Part shown: positions 18,347 to 27,428 of the stretch, piece after piece
Layout: each line of letters opens with the position of its first letter
Position numbering within the stretch: the stretch's first letter is position 1
Assembly: GCA_934699095.1 (NCBI GenBank)
Contig: CAKUVI010000009.1
Location: 40,179 to 104,178, forward strand
Direction: 5' to 3'
Source: an uncultured Bacteroidales bacterium
Lineage (GTDB): Bacteria > Bacteroidota > Bacteroidia > Bacteroidales > WCHB1-69
DNA length: 64,000 nucleotides
The notes under the pieces: generated by a model
What the model was told of the DNA's origin: nothing
The model's input: only the letters and a program-made list of their open reading frames with translations
Database searches by the model: none
Translations under genes and position numbers: made by a program

Positions 18347-19219
18347 ATGGCAGAAATCATAGATGGAAAAAGAATCTCTGAAGAGATCAAGACTGAAATT
18401 GCAACTGAAGTCAAAAGCATGCTTGACAAAGGTATGCGCGCACCTCATCTGGCGGTTGTCATCGCAGGTGAAGACGGAGCTGCACTGAGTTATGCTGAAA
18501 GTATTGAAAAGCAATGCAAAGGCGTTGGGTTCATTTCATCCGTATATCATCTGAGTTCAAACACACCGGAGGATGAATTTCTCTCCACCATAGAATTCCT
18601 CAACAACGACGACGAAATAGACGGTTACATCATACAAATGCCGTTGCCAAAGCACATTTCCATTGACAAAGTCACAGCAAAGGTTGACCCCGAAAAGGAC
18701 ATGGACTGTTTTCATCCAACAAACATGGGCAACTTGCTGCTTGGCAAAGAGTGCTATCTGCCTGCCACCCCGCATGGCGTAATCGAATTGATAAAACGCT
18801 GCAATATAGAAACTTCGGGCAAAAAATGCGTCATCCTCGGGCGCAGCAACATCGTTGGCAAACCGCTATCCATGCTCATGCTCCAGAAAGGCATCGATGC
18901 CACTGTGACCGTTTGCCACAGCAAGACAAAAAACATGAAACAGATATGTAAAACGGCTGATATTCTGATCGTTGCAATAGGTCAGGCTGAAATGATAACT
19001 GCCGACTACATCAAAGACAACGCGACGGTGATTGACGTGGGCATTCACCGAGTGGATGCTCCCGAACTGCCAAAGGGCTACCGTCTATGCGGCGACGTGC
19101 TCTACAGCGAAGTGTCGAAAAAATGCGGCGCAATCACCCCTGTGCCCGGCGGAACCGGCTCCATGACCACCGCATGCCTGCTTCAAAACACACTCACAGC
19201 ATACAAAAAGAAACTCTAA
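18347..19219 (+). CDS. folD: FolD-family methylenetetrahydrofolate dehydrogenase/cyclohydrolase, catalytic Lys replaced
   Basis: 290 residues, normal FolD length. The family interconverts methylene-, methenyl- and formyl-tetrahydrofolate with NAD(P). Recognisable motifs: IDGK at the start, IQMPLPKHI, the folate-site stretch KDMDCFHPTNMG, GKKCVILGRSNIVGKP for the dinucleotide site, TVCHSKT and ITPVPGG. The signature usually reads Y-x-x-x-K-x-K; here it reads YAESIEK, so the lysine four residues after the tyrosine, needed for cyclohydrolase chemistry in studied enzymes, is isoleucine (residue 53). The second signature PGGVGPMT is PGGTGSMT. The fold and dehydrogenase role are likely kept, while cyclohydrolase activity is doubtful. 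Single-gene unit with its own promoter, converging on the AddB-like gene. Confidence 0.88.
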   Translation: MAEIIDGKRISEEIKTEIATEVKSMLDKGMRAPHLAVVIAGEDGAALSYAESIEKQCKGVGFISSVYHLSSNTPEDEFLSTIEFLNNDDEIDGYIIQMPLPKHISIDKVTAKVDPEKDMDCFHPTNMGNLLLGKECYLPATPHGVIELIKRCNIETSGKKCVILGRSNIVGKPLSMLMLQKGIDATVTVCHSKTKNMKQICKTADILIVAIGQAEMITADYIKDNATVIDVGIHRVDAPELPKGYRLCGDVLYSEVSKKCGAITPVPGGTGSMTTACLLQNTLTAYKKKL

Positions 19220-19239
19220 GCAAGCTGTCCTAAGGTAAT

Positions 19240-22038
19240 CTACATCTTACAGATAGCGCTGTAGTCGCAACGCTTGCAAACGTCCTTGTCTTCAGTGCAC
19301 TTGAACGGTGTCCCTTGGTCGAAAATTTCACCAAGCACCCTCTTCAGGCATGCTTCCAAAACGCCATACTCCTCCGAAAGGTTCTCGTTCCCATCGATTG
19401 AACCCATGAAGATATACTCCTCATCTCCCCTGTTAACAGCCTTATTCCCAATTATTCCCGCCCTGACAGTCAAATCGCGGGTCTCTTTTGAATTTTTGTA
19501 GAGAATCATGTAGAACACCAGCTGCATCAATTTTTCATAATCGGGATTCTTAAAAAGACACGCATAAACCATATCGTCTCTTGGATCATTGCCATTCCCG
19601 CTATTGTCATCATTGGCTTTAGTCTCGGTTTTTATGTTCAGAGTTTTACTGTCAACATTACCTGTCTTGTAATCGAGAATTTCAATATAGCCACCGAGCT
19701 GCTGAATCCTGTCGAATGTACCTTTTATTTCTACTTTAATCTCACTGTCTTCCTTGTTCGGATTGTCAATCAGGATCGTTGCATAGTACTTCTTCTCATT
19801 ACCTATGATGGTCAGCAGCGGGTTTTTCAATTCATCTTTTGAAACTTTGAGATAATTTTTGACATTTTCCTCAATTATATGGCGGTTGATAATCCACGCT
19901 CCCTGGTTTAGCTGTGCATCTTCTATGTCTTCACGCCCTTTTTCTTTTCTGATATTCCCGACAACAACATCGCTAATATTGTCTATATAGCTGTCTATGA
20001 TGGAGTTGTACTTATTCCTATCCCTCTCTTTCATGATCTTGTCGAAAACGTCGCTGAAGGTTTTATGTACAACATTGCCTAATTCATTGCTTGCCATTTC
20101 ATCAGTTAACGGATTGTTTTTCTCTATCTTGGCAATATTTTTGAAATAAAATTTCACAGGGCACTCCACATAACTCTTCAATGCTGAAGCAGAAAAACAG
20201 AATTGATTAAGTTTTGACACAATCTCGTCTGTTTTTTCAATCTGTATATCATCATAATCAGTCAACTTCAGGTCAAAATCTTTAAAAGCATCCGAAAAAT
20301 GCAAGTTTTCCATCTTGTTCAGACGGGCCTTGTATTTCATCTGCGACACAAAATGAGAGACTTCGGCGATTGCATTGTCCGACAATGAGTTGTAAATCAA
20401 GGTTATATTTTCGGCTCGTTGCATCAGACGGAAAAAATGGTATGCATAAACCTGCTCCTGATACAAATAGTTTTCGAGTGCAAATTTGTTGCCAAATTTA
20501 TACTTGAAATCAAAAGGAAGTAGAGAATCGTAGCGCAAGCCCTTGGGCAGAACGCCTTCGTTCACAGAAAGTATAATCACATTTTTGAAATCAAGCATAC
20601 GCGTCTCCAAAAGTCCCATAACCTGCAATCCACGATTGGAATCTCCCGTTCTTGATATCTGAATCTTATCCAACACATTGAGGACAAGTCTCTTGGACAA
20701 CAAAAAATCCACTTCCTGATCTTCTGAGAAAGATTCGTCATAGTCGAATTGGAGGTCTTTCATCCTTTTGGCAGCCTCTTGACACAGTACAACATCATTA
20801 TTTTCTTCCAAAGATTCAGATAATTTTTCACAGAAAGAAGCAATAAGGGAAGGCAGTTTTCTGCCAACTTCGTTTCGTTTCACGGAATGGATTTCGTCTA
20901 TGACAATTTCATATCCGGATTCGGTTGCAAGCATCAAAGAGTTCTCATAAACAGCAATCTGTTCTGAAATGTCGGCATACACAGATGTTGACAAGAAAGG
21001 AATCCCCATAGTGACATTCAATTCAACATCCTTGATATTGTATGCGGAGAGGAACGGCATCAAAAGCGTCTCGTCGGCGAGCACGACGGCAGTATCAGTC
21101 ATGTCAACTACTCCGTCTTCACTTTTCACTTTGATTATGTTCCTTACGGTATCAAGCGCGGAATAGACTTGTCTGAGATTTTTGGATGTAGCCACAATAT
21201 TGATATTCTTCTTTTGTGTCTCGTAAGAATCATCAAGATATTCAACATCCTTTATATCAAGAAATTGACAATCACGATTGATAAAGAAAGAGGTCTGTTT
21301 CAAAACGTCATGCTCAGATTTTACGTCAAGATCGCAATAGAACGGATCCACATCGAAAATGATATCGGTTGTGAAATTGTCTTTGATATGTTTAACGATG
21401 ATGAGCTCTGATGGGGAGAGTGCGTAGAATCCAGCGAACAAGATGCGTTTAAAATTTATCTTATTAGCATATTTTTCAATATTATCTGCACAGTCGCGGT
21501 AAAGAAGTCCGGTATAGGCTTCACCGTTTTTGAGCAAGAGTGAGCGGTATTTTGAATAGATTTCAGAGAGGAGTCTATAGAAATCGATTAGAATTTTGTC
21601 GTGTTCTGTAGGTTCATCTTTTCCGAACGGAAACTCAAAAGCAGCCGTCATGGCATAATCGTTCAGTAAAGATGGGATATCTTCCTGCATTTGCATATCC
21701 ATATCGCTGATATCATGCAGGAAAGGGAAGCCCCAGAAATTAAGGTTTTCCAACTTGCATCTCTCGTTGGGGATATCCTTGGTGATTTCATGGAGTCGAA
21801 GTATCTGTTTATTAGTGTCAATAGTTTTAAGAGGAGACAGGAATGCCACAAATTCATCCATAGGGTACACGACTGGAGCGAAAAAAGTAGCGTCTTTGTG
21901 TTTCGCAGCGAGTTGTGAGATGAGTTTTCTGTGGGCGCGGCGGTTAGGGAGCACCACGAGTGTGTCGGAAAAGTTCAGGTCAGACCTGTCAGTATCGATT
22001 TTTTCAACCAACTTACTGATAAAAGATTCCATAAACAA
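19240..22038 (-). CDS. AddB-like PD-(D/E)XK nuclease
   Basis: 932 residues (930 from the MESF start at 22032). It resembles the AddB-type half of AddAB/RecBCD-like double-strand-break resection enzymes. The N-terminal half looks like a degenerate UvrD/RecB helicase core: it starts with a TLVVLPNRRAHRKL block and has no good Walker A. The C-terminal third carries a RecB-type nuclease: SALKSYVECPVKFYF, GTFDRIQ and EILDYKTG (D...DYK catalytic pattern). It ends with a cysteine set (CTEDKDVCKRCDYSAIC) that, with the cysteine near residue 620, fits the iron-sulfur cluster of AddB nucleases. No AddA-like helicase partner lies next to it. It converges on folD with 20 bases between stops and no obvious terminator. 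Confidence 0.8.
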   Translation of the reverse strand: MFMESFISKLVEKIDTDRSDLNFSDTLVVLPNRRAHRKLISQLAAKHKDATFFAPVVYPMDEFVAFLSPLKTIDTNKQILRLHEITKDIPNERCKLENLNFWGFPFLHDISDMDMQMQEDIPSLLNDYAMTAAFEFPFGKDEPTEHDKILIDFYRLLSEIYSKYRSLLLKNGEAYTGLLYRDCADNIEKYANKINFKRILFAGFYALSPSELIIVKHIKDNFTTDIIFDVDPFYCDLDVKSEHDVLKQTSFFINRDCQFLDIKDVEYLDDSYETQKKNINIVATSKNLRQVYSALDTVRNIIKVKSEDGVVDMTDTAVVLADETLLMPFLSAYNIKDVELNVTMGIPFLSTSVYADISEQIAVYENSLMLATESGYEIVIDEIHSVKRNEVGRKLPSLIASFCEKLSESLEENNDVVLCQEAAKRMKDLQFDYDESFSEDQEVDFLLSKRLVLNVLDKIQISRTGDSNRGLQVMGLLETRMLDFKNVIILSVNEGVLPKGLRYDSLLPFDFKYKFGNKFALENYLYQEQVYAYHFFRLMQRAENITLIYNSLSDNAIAEVSHFVSQMKYKARLNKMENLHFSDAFKDFDLKLTDYDDIQIEKTDEIVSKLNQFCFSASALKSYVECPVKFYFKNIAKIEKNNPLTDEMASNELGNVVHKTFSDVFDKIMKERDRNKYNSIIDSYIDNISDVVVGNIRKEKGREDIEDAQLNQGAWIINRHIIEENVKNYLKVSKDELKNPLLTIIGNEKKYYATILIDNPNKEDSEIKVEIKGTFDRIQQLGGYIEILDYKTGNVDSKTLNIKTETKANDDNSGNGNDPRDDMVYACLFKNPDYEKLMQLVFYMILYKNSKETRDLTVRAGIIGNKAVNRGDEEYIFMGSIDGNENLSEEYGVLEACLKRVLGEIFDQGTPFKCTEDKDVCKRCDYSAICKM

Positions 22039-22079
22039 GATTTTTTGATATAGTAAAAGGTAAATATTTTGGTTTCAAA

Positions 22080-22113
22080 TAAAAAAAGGTCTCCCGGCTG
22101 GAGTCGGGAGACC
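22080..22113 (-). terminator. Intrinsic terminator of the decarboxylase operon
   Basis: On the minus strand, a 9-bp perfect stem (GGTCTCCCG / CGGGAGACC) is followed by a run of about 8 T. It sits just downstream of the oadB-like gene and closes the four-gene operon. Confidence 0.85.
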
Positions 22114-22127
22114 GTAAAATATGATGA

Positions 22128-23273
22128 TTAGTACAAGAAGCTGAGGAGGATACCGGCAGCAACGGCGCTACCGATCACACCGGCCACGTTGGGACCCATG
22201 GCGTGCATCAGCAGGTAATTAGTTCTGTCGTACTTTTGACCTTCCACGAGAGACACACGAGCGGCATCCGGCACGGCTGAGACGCCTGCGTTACCGATGA
22301 GCGGGTTGATCTTGTTGCCTTCTTTGAGGAAAAGGTTAAAGAATTTAACAAAGAGCACGCCTGAAGCGGTAGCAATCACGAATGAGAAAGCGCCGAGCAC
22401 AAAGATGAGAACAGATGATGGGCGGAGGAAGTTGGTGGCTTGTGTTGAGCATCCAACGGTGAGGCCGATGAGGATGGTCACGATATCCACGATAGGACCG
22501 GAAGCTGTATTGGCGAGACGTTTTGTAACGCCACTCTCTTTCAGGAGGTTACCGAAGAAGAGCATACCGAGAAGAGGAAGACCGGTTGGAACGAGGAAAG
22601 CGGTGAGGAGGATACACAAGATAGGGAAGAGCACTTTTTCGCGGTGGCTGACGGCGCGAGGCGGGCGCATGCGGATAAGGCGTTCCTTAGGTGTAGTGAG
22701 GGCGCGCATGATAGGCGGTTGGATAACCGGCACGAGGGCCATGTAGGAGTACGCCGACACTGCGATAGCGCCCATCATGCTCGGGGCGAGCTTTGATGAG
22801 ATGAAGATTGCAGTAGGGCCGTCGGCGCCGCCGATGATACCGATAGCTCCGGCTTCCATCGGTGAGAAACCCAAAAGGAGGGCGGTGATGTAAGCGGCGA
22901 AGATACCGAACTGTGCGGCAGCACCCACCAAAATCAACTTCGGATTGGATATCAACGCCGAGAAATCGGTCATGGCGCCAATGCCAAGGAAGATAAGTGG
23001 AGGATAGAAGCCTTTAACGACACCGAAATAGAGGTAGTTGAGCACCGCACCGCTCTCGTAAACACCAACCTGCAGACCGTCTGTGAACGGGATGTTGCCG
23101 ATGATGATACCAAATCCGATAGGAACAAGCAGAAGCGGCTCATATTCTTTGATAATTCCCAATGCTATGAAGAACAGACCGATGACAATCATAACGAGAT
23201 GCTGCCAGGTACAGTTTCCAAATCCCGAATAGCTTAGGAATTGTAACAAACCTTCTTTAAAAAATTCTATCAT
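22128..23273 (-). CDS. Na+-translocating decarboxylase beta subunit (OadB/MmdB type)
   Basis: 381 residues, about 9-11 membrane segments. This subunit decarboxylates carboxy-biotin and pumps Na+ out of the cell. Family hallmarks: GADGPTAIF (aspartate essential for Na+ and proton movement in studied OadB), ATSS/QATNF helix region, GNAGVSAVPDAAR and MGPNVAGVIGSAVAAG near the C-terminus (conserved Asn). It is the last gene of an operon whose order is carboxyltransferase, gamma-like, biotin carrier, beta. The carboxyltransferase resembles methylmalonyl/propionyl-CoA enzymes, so methylmalonyl-CoA decarboxylase is the likeliest complex, converting succinate-derived methylmalonyl-CoA to propionyl-CoA while building a sodium gradient. 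An oxaloacetate or glutaconyl-CoA pump cannot be excluded from this subunit alone. Confidence 0.92.
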   Translation of the reverse strand: MIEFFKEGLLQFLSYSGFGNCTWQHLVMIVIGLFFIALGIIKEYEPLLLVPIGFGIIIGNIPFTDGLQVGVYESGAVLNYLYFGVVKGFYPPLIFLGIGAMTDFSALISNPKLILVGAAAQFGIFAAYITALLLGFSPMEAGAIGIIGGADGPTAIFISSKLAPSMMGAIAVSAYSYMALVPVIQPPIMRALTTPKERLIRMRPPRAVSHREKVLFPILCILLTAFLVPTGLPLLGMLFFGNLLKESGVTKRLANTASGPIVDIVTILIGLTVGCSTQATNFLRPSSVLIFVLGAFSFVIATASGVLFVKFFNLFLKEGNKINPLIGNAGVSAVPDAARVSLVEGQKYDRTNYLLMHAMGPNVAGVIGSAVAAGILLSFLY

Positions 23274-23295
23274 AACTGTTCTTTTTTATTTTTAA

Positions 23296-23742
23296 CTATT
23301 CAAAAACAACGAGCACCTGGCCTTCCATAACGGCATCGCTCTTGTTCACTTTCACTTCCTTGACAACTCCGTCGCGGTCAGAGTCGATGTTGTTCTCCAT
23401 CTTCATAGCTTCGAGCAGGAGGAGACGTTGACCTGACTTCACGCTGTCGCCGGGTTTCACAAAGACGTCAAGCACGGTGCCTGGCAGTGGAGAGGTTATG
23501 GTTGCGCCGCTGCTTGCCGGGGCTGCCGGGGCGATGTGTGCAGCAGGAGCCGCTGCCGGAGCAGCCTTAGGACCGGTCTCAACCTTTACGACTGGCTTAA
23601 CCACTTTGCGTGGTTTCAACTCCATGTCCAATTCAACCTTGTAAGGTGTGCCGTTGACTGTTACATCGATCATATTATCTTCCAATTCACCTACTTCAAC
23701 AGCATATTTATTTCCGTGAATCTTAAAATTATAGGTTTTCAT
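23296..23742 (-). CDS. Biotin carboxyl carrier subunit of the Na+-pump decarboxylase
   Basis: 148 residues. A short N-terminal fold (to about 50) is joined by an Ala/Pro-rich flexible linker (about 55-78) to a biotinyl domain (about 80-148). The biotinylation motif EAMKMEN is at 111-117, with Lys114 the modified residue. The protein carries carboxy-biotin from the carboxyltransferase to the OadB-type membrane subunit. It lies 22 bases upstream of the beta-subunit gene in the same operon. Confidence 0.93.
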   Translation of the reverse strand: MKTYNFKIHGNKYAVEVGELEDNMIDVTVNGTPYKVELDMELKPRKVVKPVVKVETGPKAAPAAAPAAHIAPAAPASSGATITSPLPGTVLDVFVKPGDSVKSGQRLLLLEAMKMENNIDSDRDGVVKEVKVNKSDAVMEGQVLVVFE

Positions 23743-23761
23743 ATCTATTTCTTGTTGATTA

Positions 23762-24757
23762 TTATTTTAATTTCGGATTTTTTTTCATCGTAAGGCCTTT
23801 TTGAGCCCATGGAGAGTAGTGAGCAGACGGCATGTTGATTGTTATCACCTCACTCTCTTCATCGTGCATGCTGCCGAAGTGGAGGTGCAGTGCGGTGCCG
23901 ATCGCGGCTATCTCCTCGGCATTGGCGGTGGTGACCTCTTCATCGGCGTTTGCAGGGGTGTGAACCGCTGCCTTGTTTGCAGCCTCTTCCTGTTCAACCG
24001 ACTTGCGGGTTGCACGGCGTGTCAAATAGTTGAAGATCTTCAGCATGATATAGATCATGATCAGCGCCGTGAACACTACTGCCATTGAAATCAAGGCCAT
24101 GCCAATACCGTACGGGTCGTCGCGTTTGAGCTTTTCCTGTTTCGAGATGCCAGGGCTTGTGACGTTTGAAGATGCAGGTGTGAAATCGTTGAGATAGTCG
24201 ATCTCCCCGTTTGCACGTTGCCCTTTGGCGAAGGCCTTGTTGTCGCGCACACCATCTTTGACATAACCGAACACGCGTGCGGTGTCGCGAAGTTGCACAG
24301 GATACTCAACGAGATCGAGGAGCTCCTTGCCGTTTGAACTGATCAGGGCAACATAATGCGTCTTCGACTCGGCCGGGTTGAAATTGGTGTGGAACGGGCC
24401 ATAAAGAGGGGCGTTGTCGAGATAGAACACAAGATAGCTGCGCTGTGGCATGTACATCTTCTGGTCTGTGGGGATCTGATACCACTGTGCCGGGATTTGG
24501 TCTGACTTCTTGCTTGCAATTGCAGCCAATCCAGTGGTGTCGTCTGTTAGATAACAGCCTGTGATGTTGACGGTGTTGTATGCTGTGTTGAAAATTTCAA
24601 CCCAAGGCACGTGACGTCCGTACTCATCGGCGTAATTATCCACATTCTTGATCATCATCTCGTTGATTCGGAGGTCATGCACCGACTGTCCGAGCACGAG
24701 TGCCGGCATCAGCACAGCCACTGCAACGAGAATCAGCTTAAATTGGATTTTATTCAT
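23762..24757 (-). CDS. OadG-like gamma subunit with N-terminal lamin-tail domain
   Basis: About 331 residues from MNKIQFK, which opens a signal-like hydrophobic segment ending ALVLG before Gln. An earlier ATG ten codons upstream is less likely. Residues about 20-165 match a lamin-tail-like domain (LRINEMMIKNVDNYADEYG, PWVEIFN, TVNITGCYLTDD). A single transmembrane helix follows at about 215-240 (IGMALISMAVVFTALIMIYI), then a charged cytoplasmic tail ending near GSMHDEESEVITINMP. The helix and tail are the OadG/gamma subunit, which holds Na+-pump decarboxylase complexes together. The large extracytoplasmic domain is absent from classical gamma subunits of about 80-120 residues. Its place between carboxyltransferase and biotin carrier supports the role. 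Confidence 0.8.
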   Translation of the reverse strand: MNKIQFKLILVAVAVLMPALVLGQSVHDLRINEMMIKNVDNYADEYGRHVPWVEIFNTAYNTVNITGCYLTDDTTGLAAIASKKSDQIPAQWYQIPTDQKMYMPQRSYLVFYLDNAPLYGPFHTNFNPAESKTHYVALISSNGKELLDLVEYPVQLRDTARVFGYVKDGVRDNKAFAKGQRANGEIDYLNDFTPASSNVTSPGISKQEKLKRDDPYGIGMALISMAVVFTALIMIYIMLKIFNYLTRRATRKSVEQEEAANKAAVHTPANADEEVTTANAEEIAAIGTALHLHFGSMHDEESEVITINMPSAHYSPWAQKGLTMKKNPKLK

Positions 24758-24828
24758 ATTTTCTTCTATTTTTCTAAAAACTATCATTTTTCATAGACAA
24801 GCGGATGCCTGTCGGAAAACTCCTGTGA

Positions 24829-26388
24829 TTACAATGGCAGGTTATCGTGTTTCTTAGCTGGGTTCTCAAGACGTTTGTTTTTGAGAGACTCGAGGGCGCG
24901 AATCACGCGGAAGCGGGTGTTTCTCGGCTCAATTACATCGTCGATATAGCCATATTGGGCTGCCACATAAGGATTGGAGAACTTCTGGCGGTATTCTGCC
25001 ACTTTTTCTGCGAGGAATTTCTTGCGTTCTTCAGGATCCTCGATTTTCTTCATCTGCGAACCATAGAGAATCTCGGCTGCTCCGTCGCCACCCATAACAG
25101 CGATCTCTGCTGTCGGCCAAGCGTAGTTCACGTCGCCGCGGAGGTGCTTTGAGCTCATCACGCAGTATGCGCCGCCGTAATTTTTGCGAAGTATCACGGT
25201 CACCTTAGGCACTGTGCATTCACCGTAAGCATAAAGCAGTTTTGCTCCGTGGAGGATTATACCGCCATACTCTTGGCCTGTGCCGGGCAAGAAGCCGGGA
25301 ACGTCAACCAATGTAACCAATGGGATGTTGAAGGCGTCACAGAAGCGCACGAAGCGCGCGCCCTTGCGGGATGCGTTGATGTCGAGCACGCCGGCCATAC
25401 ATTTCGGCTGGTTGGCGACAATGCCGACTGACATGCCGTTGAAACGTGCGAAGCCCACAACGATATTCTGTGCGTATGTGGAGTGAACCTCCAAGAACTT
25501 GCCGTCGTCAACGATGCCTGCAATCACATCTTTCACGTCGTAAGGCTGGTTAGGATTGTCAGGGATGATTGAGTTCAGACTGTCTTCCAAACGGTTGATA
25601 GGATCCTCGGTGGGAACGAAAGGAGGCTCTTCCATATTGTTGGAAGGAAGATATCCGATAAGCTCGCGAAGGATGGCAATGCCGGTCTCTTCGTCAGGCA
25701 CCGAGAATTGTGCTACACCTGATTTGGTTGAGTGTATAGATGCACCGCCCAACTGCTCAACTGTCACGTCCTCACCCGTCACAGTCTTCACAACCTTAGG
25801 ACCGGTAACGAACATGTAGCTTGAGTTTTGGGTCATCATGATGAAGTCGGTCAAGGCCGGAGAATATACCGCACCGCCGGCACATGGTCCGAAAATGGCT
25901 GAAATCTGAGGCACAACGCCCGAAGCGAGGATGTTGCGCTGGAATATCTCGGCGTAGCCTGCCAAACTGTTCACACCCTCCTGGATACGTGCTCCGCCTG
26001 AATCGTTGAAGCCGATCACCGGCGCACCAACCTTCATTGCCTGGTCCATGACCTTGCAAATCTTTGCCGCAAATGTTTCAGACAAAGAACCTCCGAATAC
26101 TGTGAAATCCTGAGAAAAAACATATACCAGACGGCCGTTCACGGTACCGTAGCCCGTCACAACACCATCGGAGAGGAATTTGTCCTTCTCGATGCCGAAA
26201 TTTGTGCAGCGGTGAGTGACAAACATGTCGAACTCCTCAAAGCTTCCCTCGTCAAGGAACATCAGGATTCGTTCACGTGCTGAATATTTTCCCTTGGCGT
26301 GCTGCTTGTCAATTTTGTCTTGACCGCCGCCTAAACGAGCTTTTTCTCTCAAAGACAACAGCTCGTTAATCTTATCTTGCATTGCCAT
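24829..26388 (-). CDS. Carboxyltransferase subunit, methylmalonyl-CoA decarboxylase alpha (MmdA/PccB type)
   Basis: 519 residues, the usual length for acyl-CoA carboxyltransferases. It transfers the carboxyl group of an acyl-CoA, most likely methylmalonyl-CoA, to biotin. Signatures: GKYSARERI near the N-terminus, GGSLSETFAAKICKVMDQA, the first oxyanion hole GFNDSGGARIQEGVNSLAGYAEIF, GPCAGGAVYSPALTDF, and in the C-domain LVDVPGFLPGTGQEYGGII and KNYGGAYCVMSSKHLRGD. First gene of the four-gene Na+-pump operon. Only a degenerate -7-like sequence (TACTTTCG on the minus strand) was seen upstream. A biotin-dependent carboxylase beta chain is the alternative, but the adjacent OadB-type subunit argues for decarboxylase. 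Confidence 0.93.
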   Translation of the reverse strand: MAMQDKINELLSLREKARLGGGQDKIDKQHAKGKYSARERILMFLDEGSFEEFDMFVTHRCTNFGIEKDKFLSDGVVTGYGTVNGRLVYVFSQDFTVFGGSLSETFAAKICKVMDQAMKVGAPVIGFNDSGGARIQEGVNSLAGYAEIFQRNILASGVVPQISAIFGPCAGGAVYSPALTDFIMMTQNSSYMFVTGPKVVKTVTGEDVTVEQLGGASIHSTKSGVAQFSVPDEETGIAILRELIGYLPSNNMEEPPFVPTEDPINRLEDSLNSIIPDNPNQPYDVKDVIAGIVDDGKFLEVHSTYAQNIVVGFARFNGMSVGIVANQPKCMAGVLDINASRKGARFVRFCDAFNIPLVTLVDVPGFLPGTGQEYGGIILHGAKLLYAYGECTVPKVTVILRKNYGGAYCVMSSKHLRGDVNYAWPTAEIAVMGGDGAAEILYGSQMKKIEDPEERKKFLAEKVAEYRQKFSNPYVAAQYGYIDDVIEPRNTRFRVIRALESLKNKRLENPAKKHDNLPL

Positions 26389-26477
26389 ATTGTATTGATA
26401 TTTAATTAGTTATATAAAAATTATTTCAAAAATTTACACATTCTAACAATATCGCGAAAGTACAATTTTTAGCAATA

Positions 26478-27428
26478 TCAAACACAACTATTATTACGAT
26501 TTATCAGCTTTTTTGTTTGTTCGAAAAATGTAAGAAAATCTTTAATCCTTAGTAAAGATTGGAGTTCATCGCATGACAATTGGGAAAAAAATGAATAATA
26601 ATGCCACAACTCTTTCAGCCTTGCCAATGCAGCTTGCTCCCCTCGCACGGACAAGACCCCCTCAACGTATTCACAGTAATATTTTAAGAAAATGTTAATT
26701 CTGTCTGATCTTTCCGCACCCTTTATCTCTTCAGCCAAAAAGGGATTCCTTAGAAGTCCTCGACCCAACATCCATGCATCAACCTTTGGAAAAGAGGCGG
26801 AAACCCTCCTGTAATCATCCACCGAAAAGAGATCACCGCTATAGACAACCTTGTGATGTGTAATATCACAGAAACGTCCAAATGCAGCCAGATCCGGACA
26901 ACCTTCATACAATTCAGCACCGAGTCTGGGATGCAGCACCACGAAGTCGAGCGGATAATCGTCCAACATAGTAATAACCTCAACACCCTCTTCCTCATCC
27001 TTCAAACCGAGTCTCATCTTGAGCGACAGTTTGAAATCAGTTTCGGAAGTTATCTTTTTTACAATATTTTCAATTTTACAGACATCAGTCAAAAGGGCGC
27101 AGCCGCGATGGTGGCGCACCACTTTCGACGAAGGGCATCCAAGATTTATATTGAACCGTTCATAGCCGAAATTGTCGTTCAAAAACAGCATTGTGTCAAC
27201 AAAACCCTGCGGATCGTTGCCCATCAGCTGCGGTACGAGGTGCATTCCGTCGTTATTCTCAGGGAATATGTCTGTCCAAACCCGTTTATTGAAGCGACCT
27301 TTGGACTGAATAGCGAGAAATGGCGACATAAAAAAATCTATGCCGCCGAAATGGCGACATAGTGTCTTGCGGAAGTGGGCATCCGTTATTCCATGCAGTG
27401 GCGCAAGCCAAATCTCAGGTCCGGTCAA
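26478..27428 (-). CDS. Second tRNA-dihydrouridine synthase-like protein
   Basis: 316 residues, Dus-family TIM barrel with FMN. Motifs: WLAPLHGITDAHFRKTLC, NLGCPSSKV with the catalytic cysteine (about residue 100), LKMRLGL, VVLHPRLGAELYEGCPD and MLGRGLLRNPFLAEEI. It is much diverged from the dusB product at 16341-17309, so it probably modifies a different tRNA position. The most likely start is TTG, overlapping the TGA stop of the T9SS gene before it as TTGA; the first internal ATG would remove the first 33 residues including the FMN-site motif. Expression is therefore probably translationally coupled. Confidence 0.85.
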   Translation of the reverse strand: MTGPEIWLAPLHGITDAHFRKTLCRHFGGIDFFMSPFLAIQSKGRFNKRVWTDIFPENNDGMHLVPQLMGNDPQGFVDTMLFLNDNFGYERFNINLGCPSSKVVRHHRGCALLTDVCKIENIVKKITSETDFKLSLKMRLGLKDEEEGVEVITMLDDYPLDFVVLHPRLGAELYEGCPDLAAFGRFCDITHHKVVYSGDLFSVDDYRRVSASFPKVDAWMLGRGLLRNPFLAEEIKGAERSDRINIFLKYYCEYVEGVLSVRGEQAALARLKELWHYYSFFSQLSCDELQSLLRIKDFLTFFEQTKKLINRNNSCV

